From: Halioglobus sp.
Lineage (GTDB): Bacteria; Pseudomonadota; Gammaproteobacteria; Pseudomonadales; Halieaceae
Direction: 5' to 3'
Length of the DNA: 64,000 nt
NCBI GenBank assembly: GCA_029246385.1
Contig: JAQWNG010000025.1
Span: 248,001 to 312,000 of the forward strand
Shown here: one piece after another, positions 54,213 through 63,128 of the stretch
Numbering within the stretch: position 1 is the first letter of the stretch
How the letters are laid out: each line of letters begins with the position of its first letter
Program-made: the position numbers and the translations under genes
The notes under the pieces: generated by a model
Seen by the model: the letters and a program-made list of their open reading frames with translations, nothing else
The model's database searches: none
Told to the model about the DNA's origin: nothing

Positions 54213-55010
54213 ATGAAGAAGTATTTAGTGCTGTTTACGTTAGCCAGCCTTGTCGTTCTGCAAGGTTGTAACCCAAAGACACCGGCTGTTTCTGGCGGTG
54301 AAGCTGGATCCGCCGCTGCAGATGCTGCTCCTGCCACAGACGCTGATTTGGTAACACCTGATCAGAGGTTGAGCTACGGTATTGCGTTTGGCCTTGGCCA
54401 GCGTATGCAGGCTGACGGTGTGCCGCTGGATACAGGAGCATTTAGTGCCGGACTTTCCGATGCTATGTCGGGTGCAGAGTCGCGTCTGACCGAGGAAGAA
54501 ATTGCTGCGGAAATGCAGGCTTATCAGGAAAAGGCAGCGGCCGAAATGGCGGCTTCACAGGCTGAAGCGGGCGCAGCCAATGCGGCGGCTTCTGCAGCAT
54601 TCCTGGCAGCTAATGCAGCGAAAGAGGGTGTGGTTGTGACCGAATCAGGTCTGCAATACGAAGTCATTACTGAAGGGACAGGCCCAATGCCTGGGCCAGG
54701 TGATCAGGTTGAAGTGCATTACCGCGGCACCTTAGTTGATGGCACAGTATTCGACTCGTCCATCGACCGTGGTGAAACGGTGACTTTTGGCGTTGGTCAG
54801 GTCATCCCTGGCTGGACAGAGGCGTTGCAGCTTATGCCCACTGGCTCCAAATGGCTGCTGGCGATTCCGTCTGATTTGGCTTATGGCGCCGGTGGCGCGG
54901 GCCAGGTGATCGGCCCTGATTCAGCGTTGATTTTCGAAGTCGAGCTTATCGCCATTCCTGAAGCCGGAACAACCGAAGCTGACGCAGCAAACCCCACTGC
55001 CGAAGGTTAA
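54213..55010 (+). CDS. FKBP-type peptidyl-prolyl isomerase lipoprotein
   Basis: A 265-residue predicted lipoprotein. The signal peptide ends at lipobox LQGC (about residue 18). An FkpA/Mip-like N-terminal dimerisation helix (LSYGIAFGLGQRMQ, Ala-rich coiled region) precedes an FKBP domain with VEVHYRGTLVDGTVFDSS, VIPGWTEALQLMP, and a strand ending LIFEVELIAIPE. It should speed proline isomerisation in the periplasm. Unusually Ala-rich in the linker. A terminator-like hairpin follows at 55101-55137. Confidence 0.92.
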   Translation: MKKYLVLFTLASLVVLQGCNPKTPAVSGGEAGSAAADAAPATDADLVTPDQRLSYGIAFGLGQRMQADGVPLDTGAFSAGLSDAMSGAESRLTEEEIAAEMQAYQEKAAAEMAASQAEAGAANAAASAAFLAANAAKEGVVVTESGLQYEVITEGTGPMPGPGDQVEVHYRGTLVDGTVFDSSIDRGETVTFGVGQVIPGWTEALQLMPTGSKWLLAIPSDLAYGAGGAGQVIGPDSALIFEVELIAIPEAGTTEADAANPTAEG

Positions 55011-55100
55011 ACGATAGCGACTCCGGCGTCTTGGTTATCACCTGGCGCCGGTGTTGATATTGACGGCCCACAAGTAGCGGGCCTTCCAATGTAAAGCGCG

Positions 55101-55137
55101 ACGTCAACAGCCCATCAGGGGCTGGACGTTGTCTTTT
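55101..55137 (+). terminator. Probable intrinsic terminator after the FKBP gene
   Basis: Two stacked stems, ACGTC/GACGT outside and CAGCCC/GGGCTG inside, with a small AA bulge and a 5-nt loop, then TTGTCTTTTT. Confidence 0.75.
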
Positions 55138-55208
55138 TACAGCTCTAAAGATTCCCGTACCAGAACCTTTGGCACACTTGCCCAGCCGTTTTTAAAAAGT
55201 TGTCAATG

Positions 55209-55712
55209 TTACCCAGGATGGCGTCGCACTGTCTGCCACATACATATCAGAATCGCGACACAAAATACGGCTAGCGTTTGTTCTGGGATACTAAAACCAA
55301 GCAAAGACCAGCTGACATTCGCGCAATTGCCGTCACCGGCAAAAACGATACTCAGCGTATCTTCGAACGGTAGGTTTTCCAACATATAATCTAGGCTAGG
55401 ACCGCAGGCCGGTACCTGGTCTTCGGGCAGATGTTGCAGCCACACATGTCGAGCTGCTACGGCTGCCCCTGCGCATGCGGCTAGACCACACAGCGCCGCA
55501 TATACACGGCTGCCCCAGCCGAGCGGATTATGCACGGCTGCGATCAGCGCGATGAATCCCCATGCTAAGACAAAGACCCTCTGTGTCATGCAAAGTGGGC
55601 AGGCCTCTAAGTTGAGAAACGCCTGTAGATAGACTCGCGCAAACAGCATTGATACCGCGGCCAGTAGCATCAGGCCGATAAATGTCTGCCGGGGAGAGGG
55701 GGTGTGTAGCAT
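55209..55712 (-). CDS. dsbB: Disulfide bond formation protein DsbB
   Basis: A 167-residue four-helix membrane protein that reoxidises DsbA with quinone. The periplasmic CPLC pair is C38/C41 and the second pair lies in PACGPSLDYM and DGNCANVSW. The length is slightly below E. coli DsbB. It converges on the FKBP gene, and the sequence between ends in the terminator at 55137. Confidence 0.94.
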   Translation of the reverse strand: MLHTPSPRQTFIGLMLLAAVSMLFARVYLQAFLNLEACPLCMTQRVFVLAWGFIALIAAVHNPLGWGSRVYAALCGLAACAGAAVAARHVWLQHLPEDQVPACGPSLDYMLENLPFEDTLSIVFAGDGNCANVSWSLLGFSIPEQTLAVFCVAILICMWQTVRRHPG

Positions 55713-55810
55713 GGGTTTTGCATTCCTTGCGGTCAGTATAGGATAGTAGGCAACGCGAGTACATTAGGGACTTTTCTCTCTGAGCGCAATGGTAGGTCGC
55801 GCCGCCAGTG

Positions 55811-56395
55811 TTACAGCTGTTTGATTTGTGCTTTGGCGTAAGACTGCAACTGCGGATAGAAGTTTAGGAAGGTACGTTCCAGTGACCCCTTTAGTGGCGA
55901 TAGGCTCCGATCTATATCGAGAAATGGATTGTGGCGTTTGAAACGCTCACCAATGCGCTGAGCAGTGGCGGGCACGGTTTCCCACGTAAGGTAAAGGTTG
56001 AGCACGTCATATTCTTGCAGGCGCGCCAACATGATGCGCGCGCCATGACTCAAAGACGCTTCATGGCCGACCAGAGTGCGATAGGTTGCGGTATTAAAGT
56101 CCGCTAACGGGATATTAGAAAATCGGCACCAGTGCAGACTGAGATAGTGATCAAAGCTCAGGTCAATGAGTATTCCGGCATAGCGCCTCAAGTTGGCTGG
56201 AAATTGGCAGCGCAACTGCTGCACAAAGCTGTGTCTGTCCGTATAGGCATCTATCGCGCGGTGTAATTTTATACCGCGCTCGAAGTCCAAGGGTAGTTCT
56301 CCACGCAGTGGACCTTTGAAGTAGTCTCCTTCCAGCCCGCCGACAATTAGACCCTTGTTGGGTGAGGCAAGGTGGAAGTGAGCGAGGAAGTTCAT
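55811..56395 (-). CDS. acpH: Acyl carrier protein phosphodiesterase AcpH
   Basis: A 194-residue DUF479 enzyme removing the phosphopantetheine group from holo-ACP. It opens with MNFLAHFHLASPNKGLIVGGLEGDYFKG and carries HRAIDAYTDRHSFV, both family hallmarks with metal-binding His/Asp. Located 11 nt after gshA on the same strand. Confidence 0.92.
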   Translation of the reverse strand: MNFLAHFHLASPNKGLIVGGLEGDYFKGPLRGELPLDFERGIKLHRAIDAYTDRHSFVQQLRCQFPANLRRYAGILIDLSFDHYLSLHWCRFSNIPLADFNTATYRTLVGHEASLSHGARIMLARLQEYDVLNLYLTWETVPATAQRIGERFKRHNPFLDIDRSLSPLKGSLERTFLNFYPQLQSYAKAQIKQL

Positions 56396-56406
56396 TGTGA
56401 GACACC

Positions 56407-57993
56407 CTAAAGCCCATCGTACTGGGTGAAGAAATTGTCCAGATACTGCTCGAAGCTGATATCGTCCGAGGCTTCGATATTATGCTGAGCCCGCAATGAG
56501 CGCTGTGCTTCCTGTTCGAAGGCAATCTGGACATCTGCTGCAAGCGTTCGTTCACGGAAGTAGTGTGCCCATTTCTCGCTATAATCCATGGCTAGTCGAA
56601 AGAAAGGTATTTTTTTGTCGCGCATTTCTTTAAGTACACGAGCTGAGGGCGTGAGTTCCGGATCTGCTACCTTGTCAAATTGACGCTTCAGGCTGAACGT
56701 ATAGTCGCCTGACTCATGTGCCGTGTCGAGCATTTCGGCAATTGACTTCATCCCATCGAGCAACCCATTGGCCCACTCGACCATCGCGATGTTATCGCTT
56801 CCGTTGTTAAGCTGCAGACCGGGCTCTCTGCCAGTATTGACCACCGCCTTAAGGTTGGCGTTCTGCACGAGCTGTTCATCATCGCTGCAGGCAGGGCTGT
56901 CTTGTAGCAGACAATACAGTAAGAAGGTATCTAGGCATCGCATTTGTGTATCGTCCAGCCCCACAGGAGAGAATGGGTTGATGTCGACACTGCGCACTTC
57001 GATATATTCGATGCCGGCTCGGACCAATGCAGACAAAGGTGTTTCTCCTGAGTTTGCCACTCGCTTTGGCCGTATCGAGCTATAAAACTCGTTCTCAATT
57101 TGCAACAGGCTGTCATTTAGCTGTTGATAGTCGCCATCTTGTCCAGCTGGAATATTACTGTAAGCGAGATGTTGCTGCTTAATCGCACTTGATAGGGTAT
57201 TCACATAATCATCGAGAGAGTTGTAGCAGACGTTCAAATGTCTTTGGGCGTCGCTACTGTAGCCAAGCTCACCCATTCTCAACGCTGTGGCATAGGGCAG
57301 ATAAAGGCTTTTAGCCTGGTCGTCAAAGGCTTCCATATCATGGCGATCGAGTTCTCCTAGGAAGCTGGCGCAGACCGCGGGAGATGCCCCGAATAGATAA
57401 ATTAGTAGCCAAGAGTAGCGCCGAAAATTACGGATCAGTCCTAGATAGCGTTCGCTGATATAGTCTGTCCTGTCGCCCGGGCAGCCGTCACTCTCCCAAG
57501 CGTGGTCCCAGTATTCTTGTGGCATAGAAAAGTTATAGTGAATACCGGCAATGGCCTGCATGATGCGGCCATAGCGGTGACCCAAGCCGGATCGATACAC
57601 CGTTTTCATTCGCGCTACATTGGAGCTGCCGTACTGAGCTACCGGTATGCTGGCATCGCCGGACATAATGCAGGGCATGCTGGCTGACCATAGTATTTCG
57701 TCCCCAATTTTTTGATACACAAAGCTGTGGATGTCTTCTAACAATCGTAGGCCGTCCTCCATGCTGGTGCTGACCGGGGTGATGAATTCCAGCAGCGCTT
57801 CTGAATAATCGGTGGTAATCAAAGAGTGGGTTAGGGCGGAGCCCAGTCCAACGGGGTGCGGAGTCTGTGCCAGTGTTCCTTTGACGGCAATGCGCAGACT
57901 CTCTTTCTCAATGCCGCGATTGATACCTGTGAGCATACCCTTTGCGCGAGGTTGCCCCAGACTCTGCAGCTGCTTTTGCAAATGGGAAGACAA
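56407..57993 (-). CDS. gshA: Glutamate-cysteine ligase GshA
   Basis: A predicted 528-residue gamma-glutamylcysteine synthetase (type 1), the first step of glutathione synthesis. Typical segments are GINRGIEKESLRI, LGSALTHSLITTDYSEALLEFITP, YSNIPAGQDGDYQQ and EVRSVDINPFSPVG. The start is TTG 57993 with AAGGAG 6 nt upstream. The frame extends to 58146, but the family N-terminus begins after this TTG. Followed by acpH after 11 nt. Confidence 0.94.
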   Translation of the reverse strand: MSSHLQKQLQSLGQPRAKGMLTGINRGIEKESLRIAVKGTLAQTPHPVGLGSALTHSLITTDYSEALLEFITPVSTSMEDGLRLLEDIHSFVYQKIGDEILWSASMPCIMSGDASIPVAQYGSSNVARMKTVYRSGLGHRYGRIMQAIAGIHYNFSMPQEYWDHAWESDGCPGDRTDYISERYLGLIRNFRRYSWLLIYLFGASPAVCASFLGELDRHDMEAFDDQAKSLYLPYATALRMGELGYSSDAQRHLNVCYNSLDDYVNTLSSAIKQQHLAYSNIPAGQDGDYQQLNDSLLQIENEFYSSIRPKRVANSGETPLSALVRAGIEYIEVRSVDINPFSPVGLDDTQMRCLDTFLLYCLLQDSPACSDDEQLVQNANLKAVVNTGREPGLQLNNGSDNIAMVEWANGLLDGMKSIAEMLDTAHESGDYTFSLKRQFDKVADPELTPSARVLKEMRDKKIPFFRLAMDYSEKWAHYFRERTLAADVQIAFEQEAQRSLRAQHNIEASDDISFEQYLDNFFTQYDGL

Positions 57994-58142
57994 TCGAAAC
58001 TCCTTCTGGTGAGTAGGTTTGCTGACTATTGCAAAATAGGTTTCGGATAAACATAAGCTCATCCGGCCTATTGCAGCGGGCGGCAAGTGTATCTGCCAAC
58101 GTCGACAGAGTACAGTTGCACCGGTTTTTTGCCCTAGGGGGA

Positions 58143-59207
58143 TCATATAAGGCGGTTTAAATATTTTTCCAGTAGCTGGCAGGCAAAACTGTTTTGTACC
58201 TCATCATCTTGCCCTGTGGCCAACATAATGCGAGACATAATGAGTCCAAAGCGCATCCCGGCAAAAATTTGGTAATAGTCATAGTCCTGGGCGGAAAAGC
58301 CCGAGGCCTGTTCCCATTGAGCGATCGTTTGTTCATATGTTGGCAGACCCTCCAGTCGCGGCATGCCCAGTCCCTCGGCGAATGTGGCGTCAAGATAGTT
58401 GAACCATGCCAGGTCCTGCACCGGATTGCCTAACACCGCCATCTCCCAATCCAGCACGGCGGCCACACCATCCAGCGACGGCGTGAAGATAATATTCCCT
58501 AAGCGGGCGTCACCCCAGCACAGCACGGTGGGTTCTTCCTTTGGCTGATTAGTCTGCAGCCAAGCTAGTGCTCGCTGCACGATGGCGTGCTCTTCGCCTT
58601 CTAGCGCCCACCTCAGATAGTTCTCCCAGTAGACTAATTGCTGTTGCAGCGCCGTTTTGCCCGGCACCCGCAGTTTGCTGAAGCCCATTTTTTCGTAGTC
58701 CAGTTGATGGTAACGGGCCATCGTGTCCACTGCCGCACGCCAAAGGTGTTGACGTTTCTCTACGCTGGTTTCGTGCATCATCCAGCCGTCCATGTTGTAA
58801 GGCGGCATGTCCGTAGGTATGCGGCCTTCTGCACGCTTCATAAGGTAGAACTGCACGCCCAACAAAGACCTATCGGTTTCTAGTCCGCACAACTCCGGTA
58901 CGGGTATATCGCTGCATAGCCTGATTGCCGCCATTACGTCGTACTGCAGGCTTAAGTCGTAGTTAGGAAATACCGGGCGCGCAATTGCTGGCTGTAGTCT
59001 TGCTACTAGGGACTCCCTGCGCTGCTGCCCGTCTTCGTCCCAGGTTATGTCAAACAAAAGTGTGACATTGGACATGCCGGTGGCTTCTGGAATAGTAAGC
59101 TCTTGAATGCAGACGTCTTGCCCTCGGTTCGATGAAATCCAGGATTCGAGTTTTCGACGGGTATCATCGATATCCTCTATCAGTGGTGTTGGGCGGGCGT
59201 TATCCAT
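58143..59207 (-). CDS. APH-family phosphotransferase (ACAD10-like)
   Basis: A 354-residue aminoglycoside-phosphotransferase-fold protein. The catalytic loop CWGDARLGN has the Brenner Asp and Asn, with Trp where His is common, and the metal-binding LDWEMAVLG follows. This subgroup is often linked to acyl-CoA dehydrogenases, and its relatives phosphorylate hydroxyacyl-CoA. A similar role here is inference. 149 nt upstream of gshA, same strand. Confidence 0.87.
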   Translation of the reverse strand: MDNARPTPLIEDIDDTRRKLESWISSNRGQDVCIQELTIPEATGMSNVTLLFDITWDEDGQQRRESLVARLQPAIARPVFPNYDLSLQYDVMAAIRLCSDIPVPELCGLETDRSLLGVQFYLMKRAEGRIPTDMPPYNMDGWMMHETSVEKRQHLWRAAVDTMARYHQLDYEKMGFSKLRVPGKTALQQQLVYWENYLRWALEGEEHAIVQRALAWLQTNQPKEEPTVLCWGDARLGNIIFTPSLDGVAAVLDWEMAVLGNPVQDLAWFNYLDATFAEGLGMPRLEGLPTYEQTIAQWEQASGFSAQDYDYYQIFAGMRFGLIMSRIMLATGQDDEVQNSFACQLLEKYLNRLI

Positions 59208-59404
59208 GGATTAACTCCTGTCTTTCGGCGATTGACAATTGGATAGGATACTTGCGATCAGCATCTCTCGCTACTACTTGCCCCATGTTGGGGGAGACCG
59301 ATAGATCTCTGAGCAGGTGAGCCCTGCGGGTATTCTACAAACTGACGAAATCACAGACATTGCTTAACACTATGAATAACCGTCAGCATGCGCAGAATGA
59401 TTTT

Positions 59405-60397
59405 CTAAGCGATTCCTTCTTCGCGTAAGATTGGCATTACATCATTCATAAACAGATGTAGGCTTGACCATGCTAAATCTGGATGGATACCGCCACATAA
59501 CGGATGTAGCATGATCGGCTGTGGACCGACCATGTCTCTAGCTGCGTCTATGAGTTCTTGTGGGCGGTAAATTTTGTAGGCTCCGCTATCACGCAAATCG
59601 CCGCTGCTGTCAAAGTGCTTATAAGGGCTGAAAACGTTAGCCTTTTCCGCCCAGTTTGCATACATGTTTGTCTCATGCAGGAGGTGAGGAGCAATCTTTT
59701 CCCAGTAGGAGTCCGGATTCTCTGAGACAAAAGTCACAGTAGAGGGCGCGCTGGGCATCGGTCCTGGATCCGGCTTTCCCTGCGCCTTTAATTCTTCTCG
59801 ATAGTACTCGAATATTTCTGGCCCAGAGGGGATAAAGAAGTCAGAATCCCGAGCTGCGCGCCGCGCAGCGGGCCTGCTACTGCCCCCCATCAAAAGCATC
59901 GGCCGCGGCTGGCTAAAGGGCTTTGGTGTAATAGTAATAGTGCGGCCCTCATACTCAAAAGCCTCTCCGCTCCACGCATTTTTAAGAAACGGGCCTATGT
60001 CATCCATATATTTTTTACGCACACTGAGATCTTTACCAACGGCAATAAACTCTTCCTCTCGGTAGCCTCCACTGACCACAGGTATGACGCGACCTCGACT
60101 GATAATATCTAACACTGTTAGATCCTCTGCTAACCGCACGGGGTCGTGCAACGGAGCAATCAAAGCGGATATAAAAATACGCATACGCCGTGTGCGCGTT
60201 GCTATTGCGGAGGCTAATACCAGTGGCGAGGGACAATAGCCATCTGGAGAGCCATGATGTTCGGACAGGTGCACGCTGCCGATGTTGTTGCCGTCCCCCC
60301 ATTCGCACATTTCAATTGCAGCCTGATATAGATCAGCCTGTGATGCCTTTGCTATGGCAGGGAGGCGCATATCGAAGCGAAGCATAACATCAGGCAT
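59405..60397 (-). CDS. LLM-class flavin-dependent oxidoreductase
   Basis: A 330-residue bacterial-luciferase-like TIM barrel that uses reduced flavin (FMNH2 or F420-type). Typical features are the HLSEHHGSPDGY segment, RTRRMRIFISALIAPLHDPVRLAEDLTVLD and GRVIPVVSGGYREEE. It follows the zinc-ribbon gene by 33 nt and is the last gene of the moaA-MoxR-VWA group. Substrate unknown. Confidence 0.9.
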   Translation of the reverse strand: MPDVMLRFDMRLPAIAKASQADLYQAAIEMCEWGDGNNIGSVHLSEHHGSPDGYCPSPLVLASAIATRTRRMRIFISALIAPLHDPVRLAEDLTVLDIISRGRVIPVVSGGYREEEFIAVGKDLSVRKKYMDDIGPFLKNAWSGEAFEYEGRTITITPKPFSQPRPMLLMGGSSRPAARRAARDSDFFIPSGPEIFEYYREELKAQGKPDPGPMPSAPSTVTFVSENPDSYWEKIAPHLLHETNMYANWAEKANVFSPYKHFDSSGDLRDSGAYKIYRPQELIDAARDMVGPQPIMLHPLCGGIHPDLAWSSLHLFMNDVMPILREEGIA

Positions 60398-60430
60398 AGT
60401 GATTCCTTTGTAATCTCGCGACCCCTGGCT

Positions 60431-60634
60431 TCATTCGTTCACCTGCCATAAGATTTGTATGATGAGATAGACCCAAAGCAACGCGAGAACTACCAGACGC
60501 CATGTGCCCGGCTTCGATCGTTTCTTAACTGGGTTTGAGTCTTGAACACAGTTATATGAACCGCAGGCTGGGCATTTGCCACGTTTGCCGCTGCCTTTTC
60601 CGCGATAGCTACAATCTTTGCAGTAGAAAGCCAT
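60431..60634 (-). CDS. Small zinc-ribbon membrane protein
   Basis: A 67-residue protein with an N-terminal zinc-ribbon of two CxxC pairs (C5-x2-C8 and C21-x2-C24, plus C29) and one C-terminal membrane helix (about residues 44-63, WRLVVLALLWVYLIIQIL). No family recognised. It starts 5 nt after the VWA gene stop, so it is surely co-transcribed with it and may work with the MoxR-VWA pair at the membrane. Confidence 0.75.
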   Translation of the reverse strand: MAFYCKDCSYRGKGSGKRGKCPACGSYNCVQDSNPVKKRSKPGTWRLVVLALLWVYLIIQILWQVNE

Positions 60635-60639
60635 GAATG

Positions 60640-62061
60640 TTACCGGGTGCTCTTGAGAAGTTGGTCGACGATCCGCTCCAACTGCTTGAGGTTATTGCAC
60701 TCAGCGCTAAAATGGCAAGCACTCTGGTAGCGCAACATTTCTGAATCACCGCTACCCCAGGCTCGCCGAGACTCGGGGTTAAGCCAGATTACCTGTCTTG
60801 CGCGCTGGAAAATGCTTTGCAGAATATCCAGTTTGGGGTCGCCGTTGTTGTTGCGTGCATCCCCAAGAATGATCACCGTTGTATTACTGTTGATGTCGTC
60901 CAGCGCCAGTTTGGACAGGTCCATCAGGCTATTCCCATAATCTGTTGCCCCTCCGTACTTCCAATTGACGAGTTCTATGGCTTTCTCTACCGGGTAGTCA
61001 TCAAAATATGTGCTCACTTCGCCTAAGTGACTTGAAAAAGCAAAACTGCGGACTTTTGGCAGGATATCTTGCAGACTGTAAAGAAACAGGAGCAAAAATT
61101 TTGAGTAGGCAGCAACGGAACCGCTGACATCGCATACCGCCAATATTTGCGGTTTTTCCTTTTTTACCTGCCGCCAGTATGTATTGAACATGACGCCATC
61201 ATTGGGTATGCCCTTGCGCAAAGTCTTGGCCATATTCAGCTGCCCACGTTTAAGGTGCCTACGCTTGTGCGCATGGCGACTGGCTAGTTTTTTAGCCATC
61301 TTCCTTATCAGTTCATGCACTTTGTGAAGGTATATATGCTCGAGATTGTTTAGCCGCGTTTTGCTCAGAATATCGTCCATGAATTGCTGATTTTTGCCTT
61401 CCGCATGTAATAGATATTCCCGTTCCACATAATCACGCACCTGCTGCCGCAGGATGTCGCGGAAGCGTTGCAGCACAGCCAGTGCCGGATTCTCAGCTCT
61501 TTCTAATGCAATCACTGCATTGCGGATTTGCTCCTCACCCATCGCATCGAGAATTCGCCGAGTGAACTGGCCTTTTTGGGTGAACATTTGAATTTTTTGT
61601 AGGTCTACGCTTTGCGCCGCGGCATTAATTGCCAGTGTGAGCTCAGGACGATTATTGTTCAGCAGGTTCTCCATTAAGGGAGTATGCAATAGAGATTTTA
61701 GAGATGGATCACTCTTGGCAGCCATTTCTAGTGTTGAAATTTGACTGGTGAAAAAATTCTCCGACTGCACCGCAGCGTTATCTGCTTGATCTGCGTCTTT
61801 GCTCTCGTCCTGTTTGTTAGGTACTTCCTCGGAAGAAAAATTAGCGAGGTCCTGTTGAAAAAAACGATCGAAGCAGTCTAGGAAGATCACTTCTTCTGCC
61901 GGTGTCTTTGCAAGCGTCATCGCCAAGCCGTCGCGCAGTAGATTGCGGTCAGAATATCCCAGCGTGGTGGTTACACCAATGGCATCAAGTGTTTCTGCTG
62001 GAGAGACTCTGATGTCGTGGCTGCGCAAAACCTGAATAAAGTCGACAAGGTTGGACTGCAT
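60640..62061 (-). CDS. CoxE-like VWA-domain protein
   Basis: A 473-residue protein with a C-terminal von Willebrand A domain containing a MIDAS motif D311-V-S313-G-S315. A following Thr in GGATDYGNS and Asp in ILGDARNNNG complete it. The N-terminal part is helical with an acidic low-complexity linker (about residues 78-100). Such VWA proteins partner with the MoxR ATPase encoded 56 nt upstream, acting as metal-cofactor or complex maturation chaperones (CoxE/CoxD in CO dehydrogenase). The partner here is not known. Confidence 0.87.
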   Translation of the reverse strand: MQSNLVDFIQVLRSHDIRVSPAETLDAIGVTTTLGYSDRNLLRDGLAMTLAKTPAEEVIFLDCFDRFFQQDLANFSSEEVPNKQDESKDADQADNAAVQSENFFTSQISTLEMAAKSDPSLKSLLHTPLMENLLNNNRPELTLAINAAAQSVDLQKIQMFTQKGQFTRRILDAMGEEQIRNAVIALERAENPALAVLQRFRDILRQQVRDYVEREYLLHAEGKNQQFMDDILSKTRLNNLEHIYLHKVHELIRKMAKKLASRHAHKRRHLKRGQLNMAKTLRKGIPNDGVMFNTYWRQVKKEKPQILAVCDVSGSVAAYSKFLLLFLYSLQDILPKVRSFAFSSHLGEVSTYFDDYPVEKAIELVNWKYGGATDYGNSLMDLSKLALDDINSNTTVIILGDARNNNGDPKLDILQSIFQRARQVIWLNPESRRAWGSGDSEMLRYQSACHFSAECNNLKQLERIVDQLLKSTR

Positions 62062-62117
62062 GCTTGTTAGCTCTCCGTGCCGTTTTTGTGTAGCAAGATC
62101 TTTTCAGTAGCGCGTTA

Positions 62118-63071
62118 TTATGTGGTGCGTTTGTCTGATGAGCGAGTGCTCAGCAAGCTGCGTAACTCAGAATCTGCGGTTTCGATGTCTTCCTCATATT
62201 TTAGCAATACATTGAGTGTACTGCGGACTAGCTCCGCATCCAGCTGGTCAGCATGCAACAACAATAGACTTCGAGCCCAATCGATAGTTTCTGAAATGGC
62301 CGGTGCCTTCTTCAGATCCAGCTGGCGCAACGAGTGCACAAACTCCACAAGCTGATGGCGCAGTGCCTCGGTCACGTTGGGGACGCGAGTGCGAATGATG
62401 CGCTCCTCCAGTTCTACTGTCGGGAACGGAATATACAAATGGAGGCATCTCCGCTTTAACGCATCTGAAATGTCTCGCGTATTATTGCTGGTTAGAAATA
62501 CCATGGGCGTTGTGCGAGCTTTTACTGTGCCTATTTCCGGAATAGATATCTGATAATCGGACAAAATCTCCAGCAATAGTGATTCGAATTCGTAATCGGA
62601 CTTGTCAACTTCATCGATCAATAAAATAGCCCCTTTGTCCTGCTGCATCGCTTTCAGCAGAGGTCGCGGCTCCAAAAACTCCTCAGAGTAGAAAATATCA
62701 CCGAATTGGTGCAACTTCTCAACGGACTCAGCAAGTCCTATTGCGCCTTGTAATAAATCTCCGAGTTTTTCCTTCAGTACTTGGGTATACAGTAATTGTT
62801 TCCCGTATTTCCATTCGTAAAGTGCTTTGGCCTCATCGAGGCCCTCATAGCATTGCAGGCGAATCAGTGGAGTATCGAGCAATTGCGCAATGGTCTTAGC
62901 TAGCTCTGTCTTGCCTACGCCGGGGGGGCCCTCAATCAGAACGGGTTTACGCAACTGAAAAGCCAGAAACACAGCTGTCGCAATCTTGCGGCTGCAAATG
63001 TATCCGAAAGCCTCAAAGCCCTGTTCGATGAGCTCTACAGACTCAAGCTGCGGAAAATGTTGTGTGTGCAA
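62118..63071 (-). CDS. MoxR-family AAA+ ATPase
   Basis: A 317-residue MoxR/CoxD-type ATPase. Walker A is GPPGVGKT (residues 48-55), Walker B ILLIDEVDK, sensor I LTSNNTRDIS and arginine-finger RRCLHLYIPFP follow. MoxR ATPases with VWA partners insert metal or assemble enzyme complexes. Flanked by the VWA gene (56 nt) and by moaA (57 nt upstream). Confidence 0.92.
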   Translation of the reverse strand: MHTQHFPQLESVELIEQGFEAFGYICSRKIATAVFLAFQLRKPVLIEGPPGVGKTELAKTIAQLLDTPLIRLQCYEGLDEAKALYEWKYGKQLLYTQVLKEKLGDLLQGAIGLAESVEKLHQFGDIFYSEEFLEPRPLLKAMQQDKGAILLIDEVDKSDYEFESLLLEILSDYQISIPEIGTVKARTTPMVFLTSNNTRDISDALKRRCLHLYIPFPTVELEERIIRTRVPNVTEALRHQLVEFVHSLRQLDLKKAPAISETIDWARSLLLLHADQLDAELVRSTLNVLLKYEEDIETADSELRSLLSTRSSDKRTT

Positions 63072-63128
63072 TGGGGGACCTCAAGTTTGGAGCAGGCATT
63101 GTACGCGATACTGCGTGAGAAAATATGG

